The notes: generated from the letters alone by a model not told the origin. 64,000 bases of DNA from Athripsodes cinereus (GCA_947579605.1 OX388315.1:682001-746000), one strand, 5' to 3'. Shown: positions 21,509-34,345, counted from the first letter of the stretch. A program made the numbers and translations.

Positions 21509-22807
21509 ATTTACTTTTGTAACAAAATAAAATGAATCAATGTAATGATTCTTCAAAATAATTGTGAATGAATATGAGTTTCAGTGTGAACAAATATCTC
21601 AATTAGGCTATTGTCCTGGCGGAGGAGTACCCTTGGAGAAGTTATGAGGGAGATTGGATGAATATATTTATTTTATAACGTGACTCCGTAGGCGGTGCAG
21701 TAGCATTCAGGGCGGAAGATAAAAAAAATTGAATTATAAGAGTGATGAGTGAGCGCAACAACTACATAATAATATGTAGTAAAAAAAATAGTCGTTGTCG
21801 ATTGATCTTTGTGGTTTGAGGCCAAATAAATACAATATTTGGAGAGGCTTATATTCAGATGTGGATAGATGAGAGAGAGAGAGCCTCATTTTATACCGGA
21901 AACTTCACGGCACAAAATGAGTATGTTAAGCGTCCCGAATCCCGTATTAGAAATATTATTTAATTTGTATAACGAACCAACCCTGTTTCGGTCGACAACC
22001 CGTTTACCGCGATGCTCGAAGTAAAAATAACAAAGATTTACTTTGAAAATGAAGGAAATTTCAAAAACCTTTTGGGATTTGAAGCAAATACTTTATTATT
22101 TTTGTAGCAAACTTTTTATAATATTTTTTTCTATTCTGAAACGAGACGCTTAAGTGAAAGGGGCAAAGTTTTACGCCTAATCTGAAAAAATACATAGCTA
22201 CAAAAGAAAACACCGCAGAAAATATTTTTAATACTTTTTTATTCTGTCTCTACAACTTTTAAACTAATAATCTTAAATCCGTTGAACATACACACTTTTA
22301 CAATGTGACCTTTTTACATGTTTACTTGTACACAATATTACTTTGGCAAGTGTTTGGCGTTTATCTCTTTGTATATTTTTTATACAAACAAAACCGTATG
22401 AGGGTTTTCTGGAAGATGTTGTATTACAACAAGTTCGCCCTTAGACTGTTCACTGTTGATGGATTGCTTTATACTAGACCAGGGTTCTCCAGACTTTGAA
22501 ACCTTAGGGCCATAATGATTACTTCAGTATGTTCCAAAATGCAAATAAATAACTATAAAAATACATGGCTCCTTTTATAAACTAAACGTGTATTTTTACA
22601 TTTTTTTTCATTTTTCAAACATTCTTTTCTCTTTTCTCTAAACCTTAAATTTTTGTTTATTAATTGGTGAGAAAGGAAATTACCTAATTGTTATATTTAT
22701 TGTTATAAATTTTTGAAAACTTTATGAAATAAATCCCTTGATTTAATTTTATGAAAAATAAATTGAGGAAAATTTATGAAATCTTTATTAAAAAATATAT
22801 TTATTTA

Positions 22808-22948
22808 TGGAAAAAAGGATGGTTGGCAAACATCATCGCTGAATTTAAGATGTATATTGTCTTTATTTTTCGAACGCCTGCTTTTTACAGAACACTCAAA
22901 AATTTACGGAATAGAGTGGTAGACCAATTATTTGCCAGATGCTCCACT
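22808..22948 (-). repeat. Family A repeat, 5' half
   Basis: GGATGGTTGGCAAACATCAT, CGAACGCCTGCTTTTTACAG, TTACGGAATAGAGTGGTAGA. Confidence 0.6.
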
Positions 22949-23084
22949 GTTAAAACTTTTTATTTTTGAATAAACTTCAAATTGTGAATCATTTTCATTT
23001 ATTATAATTACGTTTTTGAGTGGAAAGTGTGATCAATTTACATTTATCATGTATTGCAGATAATATGTTGTGAAATATACGTTG

Positions 23085-23420
23085 TTTATTTATTTATTCT
23101 TAATTCACGGCCTGGGCCTTTTACATGTAAATATTATACGTATAATTTTTATAATTTACACAAACAGTATTACAATATGTGGACACACACAACATAATAA
23201 ATAGACCATAAAAAAAGAAACCACAAGTGAACAATAAATAAAGATACCTACATCGTTTAAATGATGTAAAATTCTGTAGTTTTATAATATGTCAGTTTGA
23301 TAATTACTATACATAAAATAGTGAGTATAAAATATTTTGAACAAAACAAGTGGGATGTCAGATAATACAAGTTATTTAAAATGGATGTCAAAAAATTAAA
23401 AAAGTTTAAAATGTGTAATG
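23085..23420 (-). mobile_element. A-rich LINE-like 3' end
   Basis: It starts TTTATTTATTTATTCTTAAT, then CACGGCCTGGGCC and A-rich words. No coding part is retained. Confidence 0.35.
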
Positions 23421-23693
23421 TTAGTAGAAGATCTGAGGAAGAGAGAAAGATTTCGGTATCTGTGTGACAATCTACATGACTAAATTTTTGTATATTTCCC
23501 GGGAAATATTTAGTTTTTTTCCCGGGAAACGGGAAATCAAAGTCAAAGAAATTTCCTGGGAATTCCCGGGAATAACCCTCTAGTCGAAAGGTTACAATAT
23601 TGAATTAACAATATAGTGTCAATATATTGTCGTAGTTATAAAAGTGTTAATCGCACATGTTATTACAAATAAATGTATTATAATTCTGATCAC

Positions 23694-23894
23694 CTGTAAA
23701 ATGGCGTCATTAAGTCTAAGCCTTCCATCCAAAGTGGCGGCTCCATCATCAGTCAATTTAGTGATGTAGATTGATTGATCAGCACCAGGATGGGGTCCAG
23801 CACCGTCAGTTCCTCCTGCTATACTGAAGCCTAGTCCTGAAGTACCTCGTTCTAATTCCACCGTTAAGAACTGCCATTCATAGTCAGCAGCAGG
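23694..23894 (-). CDS. dlg1: Dlg-like MAGUK scaffold, exon with N-terminal two thirds of PDZ1
   Basis: This 67-codon exon is bounded by a TTTTCTTTTCAG acceptor and a CAG|GTGATC donor, phase 0 at both ends. It starts PAADYEWQF and contains [17 protein letters not shown], the carboxylate-binding loop (GLGF type) of a PDZ domain, then SIYITKL and [15 protein letters not shown] domains of Dlg bind C-terminal peptides of membrane proteins and organise septate junctions, cell polarity and synapses at the cortex. The pattern [16 protein letters not shown]..(G)..SIYITKL is that of Dlg PDZ1. The segment after GGTD ([10 protein letters not shown]) differs from the NPHIG-type loop I know from fly and vertebrate Dlg, so this may be a fast-evolving dlg1 or a lineage-specific paralogue. 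The preceding exon was not found. Confidence 0.85.
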
Positions 23895-24390
23895 CTGAAA
23901 AGAAAAGGAAAATAACATATAAGACATACTATCTATCTATCAGTCTATCATCTTAAACTCCATTCTTTATAGGTTATGCAGAGAGGACGGAATACCAAGT
24001 TGACATAAGCAGTGAAAAACTTACTGAACGTCCGGATAGTGGATAAGTCTGGGGACTTCCATTTATTTGATTCTAATACCTACATAAGCAAATTTGTCTT
24101 CAAGGTAGTTTTCATATAAAGTGGGAAGTCTTAAATTTATTGATGAAAGCGCTAGGTGTAATTGTTGTATACTTTGTATACATTAATATGAAACCAAAAA
24201 CAGTGTTATTTTATATTATTGAAATTTCTTTATTTATTTACAAAATAAACTGGGCCGATATATATAACAAAAAAACTGTTAAAATTGAAACTTAAAATAG
24301 ACAATTATCAGGAGATAAGAAAAGGAAAGAAAGTAAAGCAATGAAGATCAAACCAACAAATTAATTATAAAATGGAAGTACCTATATTTT

Positions 24391-24530
24391 TTTATTTATT
24401 TATTCATTCTTTACTGTACATTGATAAAAAACAATTACATAAAAGGTATACATTAAAATTAAATAAATCAATATACAGAGGGCGAGTTTGTCGCTAAGGC
24501 GCGATCTCTTCCAACTAACCCAAATATCTG
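24391..24530 (-). mobile_element. LINE 3' tail (TTCCAACTAACCC type), complete copy
   Basis: TTTATTTATTTATTCATTC, AATCAATATACAGAGGGCG, GTTTGTCGCTAAGGCGCGA and CTCTTCCAACTAACCC. It serves as the undisturbed reference for the split copy at 461-945. Confidence 0.6.
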
Positions 24531-25614
24531 CCATATACAATTATCTGCAATTGATGCAATCAGTAGGTACTTTGTTGCGTTGTTGATTCAGTGGCATAAT
24601 TCTCACCCGTCAATTCGACTTGTCCTTGCACAATACTTTCGCTTCCGCCACACTAATGCAGTTCCTCTTTAATACACACAATTTAATTACTCTTAGGTGC
24701 TCAATAGCAACTAAGTTTGAGAGCTTAAGTGGAGGAGGCTGGTACCTCCATTGTGCTCCCAGGCGCGGCATTGCTTAGCGATTGAGTTGAATCGAGAATG
24801 TTCGAATGAAATGTTATAGCATTGAAATGGAAAACAAATTATATATTTCATAACTGAACAATTCGATGAATGACAAATTTCTGGTTTGATATTCTTCGTG
24901 TACTATTCTTAATTGATTCAAACTAAAATAAGAACGTAACAAAATTTAATAAATCAAAAATTAAGTAACAAAATTTTATTATCAAGTTCACTTGAACTAA
25001 AATTCGTATTCTATATGATACACGTAAGTTGTATAATAATATAATTCTAATCAGGAACAATTTTAGAGTTTATTTAATACCAATGTAGACTTACTAAAAT
25101 TGGAAAGTTACTATTTTAGTTGGTGCACATTAAAAATTAAAATAGAATCGGAGGTATGTCAATTTTATTTTGAAAATTATTCATTTAGCACAAACGCAGG
25201 TACTTGATACAAACCCAAATAGACATGTACTACAATAAAAATTCTAACTGAAGTATTTCGTATATAATGTGTATACATACATAAAGTACAAAGAACTTTT
25301 TAGTTGGAACAAATTTGTTGAATAGGTTCAACACACATACACACGACCTCAAAGTTTCCGCATTGGCCATTCTCAAAATAGTTTGGGTAGTCCGTTTTCA
25401 ATTTGTGGTCAAATAGTTTCTTAAGTGTTATCTCTGTGTGTAAAACTTGATTTTCGGGATATATTCTCTACTCATAGTACAAAGTACAAAACTCTCTATA
25501 CGAGTATATAGATACATCTATTTCTACTTCGTATCATGATCACATACAAGTGGAAAACATAAGCCGAATGAAAGTTGTCAATTAGATAAATTAAAATTAA
25601 CGTTTTCTTCTATC

Positions 25615-25765
25615 AAACTTGTGTGTTGAAAGGCTTAGTTTGGAGTGGTCAGAGGTCCTGGAAGCATCGGTGGACAGGGATCTCTGGAGGAGGTACCTAG
25701 GCGCAATGGGCCCCCGACCCAACTAGGACAAGGGGAAGAAGATATATGTATGTATGTTTTCTTCT
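25615..25765 (+). mobile_element. LINE C-terminus (DRDLWRRYLGAMGP family)
   Basis: The frame LEWSEVLEASVDRDLWRRYL GAMGPRPN ends in TAG near 25725. Related scraps with LEWSKVLKAL are at 51190 and 52545. Confidence 0.6.
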
Positions 25766-25950
25766 ATTATAAATTTTAAAACAAGAGAGACGTCTTTTGA
25801 CTTCTAAGGTCAGATTGATAACGGTTTGACGAAATCTTTGTCAAAGACTTCTCTTTAGTTTTAAAATTCAAAGTAAAAAACGCTTGTTTTAATTTATCCA
25901 ATTTAAAATTTTTCTATTTGTGCACTAGCACAATAAATGAAAACGTTGTC
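25760..25950. mobile_element. Family B snapback element, diverged
   Basis: It has GAGAGACGTCTTTTGACTTC, AAGGTCAGATTGATAAC, an inverted AAAGACTTCTC, and a tail with GTGCACTAGCACAATAAATG. No clear target duplication. Confidence 0.45.
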
Positions 25951-25999
25951 AATGTGGCAAAATCACAAGTCATGTGGATATTTTATTTAAATCTTATTA

Positions 26000-27285
26000 A
26001 AATTTAGAGTAAAATAACTTAGAAATATGTTCTTTCAGAAGTTAGTTGTCATCCATAACACAATATGCGCCACAATTAATTCTTAAACAAACATTTCTAT
26101 AAGTAACATTAAAATGACATAATATGTAATTATAGATGACAATAAAATCATGAATGGGCGCCTTGAGATGCAATGAGGATTAGATAAGAGTCTAAAAACG
26201 CTGGGCAGATGATAATAATATATTATTCCGTTGATTGTATCAGCATGCATCAACTTTGTAACACTTTATTTCAAATTATATGATAAAATCAATATTATTA
26301 ATAGCGTTTTAATTTAACTCTATGTAACATTAAAACAATATTAATAATTATTCATTTTATTATTAAATAATAATATTATTCATATTGCTGGTAAGAAGTG
26401 GGGAAGAATAGTCCAAGACTAAAAATAGTGAAAAGTAACGGAAGACACCAGCAGCTAGCATTTTTATTCACGTTTTTTCTAACGTAGTTCATAGAGCTCG
26501 TAGAGATTGGACCTAAACAAAGAATTTAATTCAGAACTGAACGGATATAATACAAATGCGAACCTTCTTAAATATGAAGAGACATATACATATTTATATC
26601 TTGATATTCAAGTTGTTATAAGAAATGTACAAAGGCATTGAAACAAAATGTCATTTCAGTCTTAGTTAGTTACGGTTTATTATTTTAAGCTCCATATTTC
26701 CCTTCACTTATTGAAAAGTTATTTTTAGTCTGTCTTTTATTCCTACCATGTAATTTCTTCATATTATTTCGCTCGCTGAACTTTTGTAAATCTAATGAAT
26801 GACTTTTCTGAAATAATATTATTTTATTTTTGTATATTTCGTTATTATAAATTTAACTTTTATCATTGATATTTCAAAGAATAACATTGAAGTTTCATCT
26901 GGGTTTCTCATCTCTTTTTTTAATTTCAATTCATTCAAGTTTTTCCTTATTTAATTTTCTGCTGCTTTGCTAAAAATAATTTGATCAATATAATGCTGAT
27001 TCAAATTCTTCATTAAATGAAATAATAATAATAATGAAACCGAAGGATTTGTTTGTCCTATACAAAATCAAGTAATAGTAACAAGAAATTATCCAAAATT
27101 CACAATGAAATGAAATGTAACGGAAAAAATAAAAATGAATGTAGAGCATGGTATAAGAAACATTAAGATTCGAATATATTTTGTCTGGATGAATATTTAA
27201 AACACATGTGCCAAAAATATTTCATCAGAATTTGGATTTAAAATTGGAAGACAAAACTAAATTACCATACGATAATAATTATTGT
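26000..27285. other. AT-rich DNA without recognised features
   Basis: I see no exon or known repeat, apart from a LINE-like GGGCGCCTTGAGATGCAATG at about 26155. Confidence 0.3.
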
Positions 27286-27289
27286 CAAG

Positions 27290-27565
27290 TATCGGTATTA
27301 GAAAACAATGACACTAAAATCTACTGGGATCAACCAAAACAAACTGATTGAACTATTCCAATCAATGACCAGATATTGTGTTGATTGATCGCAGATCCCT
27401 GAAAACATATAAATCATAGACATGTCTGTGAATGGTTTAATACCTAAGAGTCTGTCAAGCAATCTCAGAAAACTGGGAGTAGATGACAGGCTCAAATATG
27501 CCATGCAGAAAACTATCCTACTATCAACCACTAGGATAGTTAGAAGGTTTTTGTCCCTGTAACTC
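27290..27565 (+). mobile_element. LINE C-terminus with frameshifts (IVRRFLSL family)
   Basis: In different frames it shows IYWDQPKQTD, VLIDRRS and VNGLIPKSLSSNLRKLG then MQKTILLSTTRIVRRFLSL and TAA (27560-27562). The order YWDR..TD / IVLIDR / ANGLI.KSL / MQKA..L.TARIVRRFL is a well-known LINE ending. A deletion removed the middle. Confidence 0.6.
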
Positions 27566-28740
27566 CATTAGTGATCTCCCATGATTGTACTATTTTCATA
27601 GGACATCATGGGAGAACAAGCTCGAATAAATATTGATATTCTGTACATAGATTTATATAAAAAAGTAATATTACTTAAATTTTTATTATATGATTATTTT
27701 TTTCTCTTTTTGTCCATTTATAATTGAATATTCTCAATAAGACATGATCAACTAGGATCGTCATCTCTCCTGTATTATTAGAGAGACTAAAGATCTTCAC
27801 TGAGTGCGTACAAATATAGTATTATTATGTATAAAGATATTCCGTAGTAGGGTGTTGTAGTGAGTATAATCGAGAAAGGGCAGTGAAAAAGTAAATTAGT
27901 ATAATAATCATTCGAATGATAAATCTTCCTATAATAATACCGTTCTATTATTTATTGTGATTCCAGGGGTTGTCCAGACATATTGCCTTCATTAACCCTC
28001 GCACAAATTGCTCCCTATCAACGCATTGGATTGTGAAAAACACCCAGCGATTTCTCGGATATCCCAGAGTGAATTATGTACTACCTACTACAAAACGAAC
28101 AATTTATTGATGTTAGGATATTTGACCCTTGGTACAAAACGCATATAAGCATATACCAGATACCTACTATATAATATTATTATGAAATAAATCTCTTTAC
28201 TATTATTTTTCCCTCATGCTGTGTTCTTTATGAGAGACATAAGCAGAAATAAGGATGTGCATGGTGATTTTTGCACATCTACCTCGCTTTTGTCATATGG
28301 ATGCAACAATTTATCATACGTTCTTTCGATTTATTTATAGACATCAGAATATACTACAGTGCACAGCTAATACCATTAAGTATGTCGTAGAAAAATGCTG
28401 CATTGGTGGTCGGCAACACCCCGTCGGTTCGAGTGACATATTGTAAATTTTATATACTACGTAGGTACTATAATTTGTTTCTTGTACAATTTTATTGGTG
28501 ACAGGTGCTTTGATGATCCGTGGGACCCTTACTGGTTTATATAGGTATATTTATTTAGTCAACGGAACACCACAGACAATACACATATATTTAGTACAAA
28601 AATGCAATCACCAACAATAAGTATACAATGTAATGTCAAATTTATAAGTGTTCATATATATATTTCTGTTAAATTATATCAAGGCCCAATTGGTTGTCAT
28701 ACATAATTAAAAACAATAATTGTCATTTGGCTGGAAGTTT
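27566..28740. other. AT-rich DNA, no gene recognised
   Basis: Contains a scrap shared with 17.43 kb (GACATGATCAACTAGGATC, CTCTCCTGTATTA at about 27740-27780). GGTTCGAGTGA near 28426 is not part of a foldable tRNA. Confidence 0.3.
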
Positions 28741-29640
28741 TGATTTATTTTATTTATTTATTTAAAACAGCATACGGCATCATAGCCATTAATAACATAT
28801 TTAACCATAATAAAAAACATGAATATTATATACAATACATACTCTAACTATCGTAAAAAAAAATATTGTATAATATAATTCACCGTAACAAAAAAAAAAT
28901 GGATTTACATTAAAAACAAGAATATGCACATTAAATATTTGGATATAAACAATAGAATCCATAATATGATGACAAATCACCATTCCGAACCAAATAAACA
29001 TTCAAAATCTCTTTAAATTATATCACATTATAAATACTTCCAACATTTTTTTATTTTTTTTTATTTATTTATAATTTTTTTTATAACATATTTACATAGT
29101 TAACAAATTCATATAAATAAAACATTATTTTTCAATGACTCAACTTCAAAAAGAGAAAATCTCGTGTTTTGAAGTGAGCTACATTGTTACAATATTACAA
29201 AACAATACAAAAGTAAATAAAAAGAAAACAATTTCAAAAACATTACCAGAATAAATCCTGAAACTTTCCATAAACTTGAAAAGAAAAAGAAAAACACATC
29301 GTACAAAAATAAACATGTTAGTACAAATTAAATAACAATAAGGTACACTTTCAATCATCAATAATCTATACCCAAAGAGAAGAAAAATCTACTTCATTAA
29401 CATTTTCATACATTTCATTCAATTTAGCAACTTATTTGAGACAATGAATACGAAATAAAATAACATAGGCAAAACAAGAATAACAACACAAAAACAGCTG
29501 GACTTTAGTATGAATTTCAAACGAAATAAAAAACAGACAGAATATATTAAAATTACGATGCAACATGACATGCAAATACAATAAAACAGACACATATATA
29601 CATGCATGTGTAAAAAAATAAAATAAATAAATGGTATTTT
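28741..29640 (-). mobile_element. Tandem A-rich LINE-like 3' ends
   Basis: Two blocks beginning TTTATTTATTTAAAACAGC (28745) and TTTTTTATTTATTTATAA (29050) are followed by A-rich words resembling other reversed LINE tails. Open frames on the minus strand are artefacts of low-complexity T-rich sequence. Confidence 0.35.
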
Positions 29641-29879
29641 ATGTATGTATTGTTATATTGTAAATTCGAACAATTGTATTTCGAAGAATTTTCATGTAAT
29701 CAACTGTCTTACCCTTGTATAACTTGTAAAATAATAATAAGAATCTCTGTTTAAGGAAGAAGTTTATTGAATACTTAGATAAAAAATGACTGAATTTAAT
29801 ATTTCAGTTTTAAATTTTTAAATCATTTTAAAATACAAAATTAACACTGTTATTTGTTACACCAAAGTTTTTTGTAGAC

Positions 29880-29960
29880 TGACTTAAGGTGTCCATGGAC
29901 AACGTTCACCAATTTCGCCATTTTCATTGTCTGGATATAAAGTCTAGTAATCTAGAAACA
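29880..29960 (+). repeat. Fragment related to the 60.1-60.3 kb element
   Basis: GGTGTCCATGGACAACGTTC, ACCAATTTCGCCATTTTC and GGATATAAAGTC match 60233-60292. Confidence 0.5.
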
Positions 29961-29994
29961 TTTAAAACAAGCCATAACAAGTACATAAGTATGC

Positions 29995-31140
29995 AAAATA
30001 ATAATAAACACTTTATTGTCAAATATAAATTTTACAAAAGGCATATATATATTGCCTTGAGGCAATATCTTCTAGTAAACCTTCCACAATGTTTGATAAC
30101 TATGTTTTATTATTAAGTGAGTTTAGATCAAAAGATAAACAGAAAATGGAATATGTATATAATATAAAACAAGAATACCTATATAAATATAAAAAAAGTA
30201 ATGTAAGCATTCATAACCATAAACCTATATGTATCTAAGTGAGAACTACCTACTATTGATGAGATGGTGGGTTGTTTATGAGGGATTAAATAATAATTAT
30301 TTCCATCAAGCTGCAAAGTTCACTATAAATGAATAAGAGTGGGTACATACTTTGCGAGTTTATTTATTTTTATTAATAAAACATATTGTATAGAAATGTT
30401 TTCTTTGTCTATATGTATCTGTAATATTGAAAATAAACAGTAGCAAAAAAAGATAGAAGAATCATTCTGTTCTAGGAGTTTGACTGAGAGTAGTAGAATG
30501 ATTATCATTTTCAAATAATATAATTATTAAGTTTTGACAGATGAATTCAAGTGATTTTCTGGTATACCCATATCACTGGAATAATGTGGCTATGTTTTTG
30601 TGTATCTTCTGACCTTCTCTCTAATGTTCTGACCAAAATGGACTAAGATCATTGTATCTTATAATGATATCACTTTCAACCACAATGTCCTATTCTCATT
30701 ATTAAATAGGTACAAGTTGTTAAAGGGCCTTAGAACGATGGTTATAATATAAGGATGTTACCAGAAAATTAAAATATATTCTACTGCCCATTTCCATAAC
30801 TGAACGAAGTCGAAAAAATTAATTAAATAGTTTAATACACACACAATGAACGCCAATCTTTCAATTCAACAAACAATTAGTAATTATAAAAAAATAGCCG
30901 GGTCCCTTTATAAAGATATAAAAATAAGGAAAAAAAATGTATTATTTTATTGTTCAATTATTGTAAATGATATTGTGTTTAATAAACATTTTTATTATTA
31001 TTATTATTATTATTTAAGTCAGAAAACAACAATGTAGGTACTTGCCTAGTTTCAATTCCAAAAAGAAATATTTTGTATGAATATTTGTAATATGTATTTA
31101 ACAGTACGTTTATTAAAATTATATTATATTTCACTTTAAA
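29995..31140. other. AT-rich DNA with a short LINE tail
   Basis: AATAATAATAAACACTTTATTG (about 29998) begins a tail like that at 12640. A TTA microsatellite lies at 30990-31015. No gene. Confidence 0.3.
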
Positions 31141-31164
31141 TTCAAGATCTCAAATCTGGGACAT

Positions 31165-31412
31165 ACAATGCGTGGAGAAAAGTAGGTACCATGTTTTGCG
31201 GTTGATTATGACAGGCAAAATAGAGGGACGCCAGTGGGCTGGCAGAAGGCAGACATCGTGGCGGCTGCGAAGTGCGCAATATAAGAGATGGGACTGGAAT
31301 GAGAGGTGTGGAGGAGTTGTTACAGACAGTGCAGCGAGAAGTCTATGCCAGAGTGATTGCCAACGTCGGAAGGATCTAACAGGGGACCTACAGAAGAAGA
31401 AGAAGAAAAATG
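31165..31412 (+). mobile_element. LINE C-terminus (GRRQTSW family)
   Basis: The plus frame reads YHVLRLIMTGKIEGRQWAGR RQTSW, then slips frame. CGAGAAGTCTATGCCAGAGT and TTGCCAACGTCGGAAGGA encode the usual A.VIANVRR end. It finishes in GAAGAAGAAGAA. Confidence 0.65.
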
Positions 31413-31439
31413 TCACTTTGCACTTAGACCACAACAGCT

Positions 31440-33050
31440 TCTGGCCAAGGTGATCTTAGCTGGAAGTAAAAAACAAAACAAATTCCAAAAAAAGTGAGAA
31501 AAAAATCACAAAAAAATCAACACACATGCAGTGAGATACGTGATGCTGATAGAATGCCCACGCATCTGCGTCTCATCACAGATCTCTTGTAACAACAAGT
31601 TTTCAGGATGATCGAGAATTCGAGAAAGTCTATCGGAACCCATTTTGGGACAACTGTAAACTAATATTATATACAACCATAGTAGTGGCCCGTTTTATAT
31701 TGCTAATAAATGCTTATGTAAGGAGAAATGATAAGTGACCACATAATCACTATCGTTTTACAAATTGACTTCATTTATAACACCAAAGAGCCAACACAGC
31801 TTTCTGCTGAGTGCGGAGATTATTCCCCATCCAACAAGGAATTCAATTAGAGGCCAAGGCGCAACACAATTAATTATTATTTGTCTCATTTCTTCCTGTA
31901 TATTGATTATTCCCTGAAACGCTACCTGATTACTAATTTACGAGTACAGAGCACCTAAATCTAGTACGAGTTTGTAAGTATTTTATACTTTACGAAAAAA
32001 AAAATGTTCATACCGGTATATTTGTACAAATTGGATAGAAACATTATACCTATATATTGTGTTTGTTGCATACCCGTAAGACAATGTTAATATCGTAGTT
32101 TGGGACTTGCTGCGTTTGGATGAATTATTTATATAGGTTAACGTACATAAACTTAAATGTATAAGTATGTATTCAGATTGATTCAAACTCACCAAAAAAA
32201 TCTTATTTTATTATACAACATTATTGTACATTTTGACATATTCCAAGGGGTTCATCTCTTAGCTACATTAATTTTGTTTCTTTTTTATCGTTTTAAACAT
32301 TTTTCTTGAACGAATTCTTATAATTTTTTCAATTTATTCATCTATTTTAAATACAAACTTGTGATTAAAACAATCTCACGTGTTTATCAATTCTTCTGGT
32401 GTTCGGTCCGTTCTCTCTGCTTTACCTTCTTGGTACACGATGGGAGTGAAGTAGAAAATAGTATTAATTTTTCCAACTTGAATCCAACGTTCCCAACACC
32501 AATTAACAATAATACACCACAACATATTGTAATGGGTACATTAGAAATAATTTGACCCTTATCACGTGACATTTAAATTTAAAATTCGCGTCACAACCTT
32601 TGCTAATCCCATTCAGGTACCCATCTCTGGTCTTATTATATCACGCGGTCCCTTTTAACATAATAATACGACCTGAAGTTAGTAACAGGTAATAAAACTT
32701 AACGTTCCGAAATTAGCAACAGCGCTTAGCATCTTCAATTTATTATAAGGTCAAAAAAGTAAACCTATTCCTTTCTATCCATTGTAAATCTATTATCCTT
32801 CTCTTTTCCTTTTGTAACATCTATTCCAATCTCTCTCTCTTTTCTTTCTGAATATCTGCCAACTCATTAGCTATACTTGTTTGTTGTTCTTGACAAATTC
32901 TTTGTTATTCATTTCCATTGAATGTAATTAATTAGGTATATTTATTTTATGTTCAAACAATAAAGCTAATAACTTTTTGAACGTTTGTTTACGATAAATT
33001 TTGTTTTCAAGGATATTGTTCCTTTTATTAAACCAGTTTAGAATTTAAAA
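31440..33050. other. Intergenic or intron DNA, nothing recognised
   Basis: Two overlapping small open frames at about 32361-32572 have no known motif. CT-rich words occur near 32800-32870. Confidence 0.3.
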
Positions 33051-33075
33051 AGTGTTATATTAATTGAACTACAAC

Positions 33076-33196
33076 AAAACACTGTATTACTTTCACTATG
33101 AGCAATATTTGACGCAGAGGCCTTTCGGGTAGACACCCATCACCATTAAGACATCTGAATCAAATACTGTTCATAGTGAAAGTAATGCAGTGTTTT
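33076..33196 (-). mobile_element. Snapback element with 42-bp arms and hammerhead-like loop
   Basis: Arms 33076-33117 and 33155-33196 match at 37 of 42 positions (AAAACACTG.ATTACTTTCA). On the minus strand the loop has TGAT, then stem GGGT-GTCT-ACCC, GAAA, self-complementary GGCC, and UC. The CUGANGA box is eroded. No target duplication was found. Confidence 0.5.
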
Positions 33197-33324
33197 ATTT
33201 TAAATACAATTTTATTCTATTATAATGTACTTTCACAAGTTACTCGAAGTACAATTCAATCATTGTAAATATTAATAAGTACTTCACAAAAAGCAATATA
33301 ATTATTCCATACATATTTTTTTCA

Positions 33325-33482
33325 CTTCTTCTACATTTATACAACTTCTCATACACGACGCTGATGGATCTTACCCGACAATCAAATTCTCGGACGCGCT
33401 TTCTCATACCGACTCTTTCAGATAGATACATCCTCTTCGCTATTCTTTCATCATATATTCACTCCACATGTCCAAACATCCA
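33325..33482 (-). mobile_element. LINE remnant (LRWFGHVERM family)
   Basis: The minus strand encodes degraded MDVWTCGVNI.., MKE.RRGCI.LKESV and RKRVREFDCRV, i.e. HVER, TKRMYLSER and RKRGRP of the 49-kb copy. Confidence 0.5.
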
Positions 33483-33979
33483 TTAATTAAAGAATAAAAA
33501 TTAAAATATTCTGAATGGTAAAGATGTAATCCCTTTTTAATTTCCAAAATAAACAGCAATAAAAGTGACAAAAAATGAACATACTTACAAAACTTTTAAC
33601 ATGAGTATTTTTTGCAGTAACAATTGCACAATTGAGTTTATTCACAATTTAATCCTCTAAATAAGTTTCGCTTTTAGAATTGAATTTACAGTTTCAGTAA
33701 ACGTATAAATAATACACAGCTCACAATAATAAAAGTAAGTTTTGTCCCGAAGCTTACAAAACATTTTCATGCACTTTGTTGCTTCAGCAAATTATTGTTA
33801 TTCCATTGAAACGTGTTAACGATTTGTTCTCGAAATCAAATTACGATGTATTGTATGAAGTATAAACTTATTCTTTTACCTTGTATCATTTATCATTGAA
33901 TACTCTTTCATTGTTACTTTTTCATTTTCTTCATAAAGTAAAGATGGATTTTAAAAATTAATATATAGTCAGAGATAAA

Positions 33980-34345
33980 TACTGATGGAGAAAATTGAGG
34001 GGCAGCTTGGTCCTCGTAGAAGCCAAACATCTTGGCTGCGCAACATGAGAGACTGGACCAAGATGAGACATGTGGGGAACTGTTTTGGATCGCGCAAGAT
34101 AGTGAAACTTTCGCCAGAGTGGAATTCTAATTTGACTGTGATCAGGACAAAGGCTTTAAACCACATTAGTAAAATTTTGTTATGGAACATACAAGACCAC
34201 TCGCTATCATAACAGAGCCGTTAGCATTGCAGGTCCTGTGGTGTGGAAAAGGCTGTCTACCTACAGATCTACAGCGCCAGAGAAACGTCACTGGTTATAG
34301 AAGAAAAATGAAAGCCGTTCTTTTCACCGGCTCCCATAAGATGGT
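33980..34345 (+). mobile_element. LINE C-terminus (GRRQTSW family)
   Basis: The frame MEKIEGQLGPRRSQTSWLRN MRDWTKMRHVG is clear, followed by a frameshift. GTTAGCATTGCAG and AGAAACGTCACTGG lie in the decayed 3' part. Confidence 0.6.

Larger units (their letters stand above)
12364..23693 (-). other. Intron of the Dlg-like gene (about 11.3 kb)
   Basis: It lies between the two PDZ1 exons, with donor GTGATC and acceptor CTTTCAG. It contains no other coding exon that I can see. It holds LINE tails in both orientations, family A repeats, a DDE transposon relic, a snapback element and A-rich LINE-like 3' ends, listed separately. Confidence 0.7.

Noticed and set aside
22480..22520. CAGGGTTCTCCAGACTTTG...GGGCCA as an hAT terminus
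   Set aside because: The start looks right but I could not find a matching inverted end or an 8-bp duplication nearby.
28410..28440. tRNA gene suggested by GTCGGTTCGAGTGAC
   Set aside because: No A box or acceptor stem at a workable distance.
28801..29607. Several minus-strand open frames rich in F, I, Y, C and V that look like membrane proteins
   Set aside because: They translate A-rich low-complexity LINE-like tails; the apparent hydrophobic segments follow from T-rich codons.
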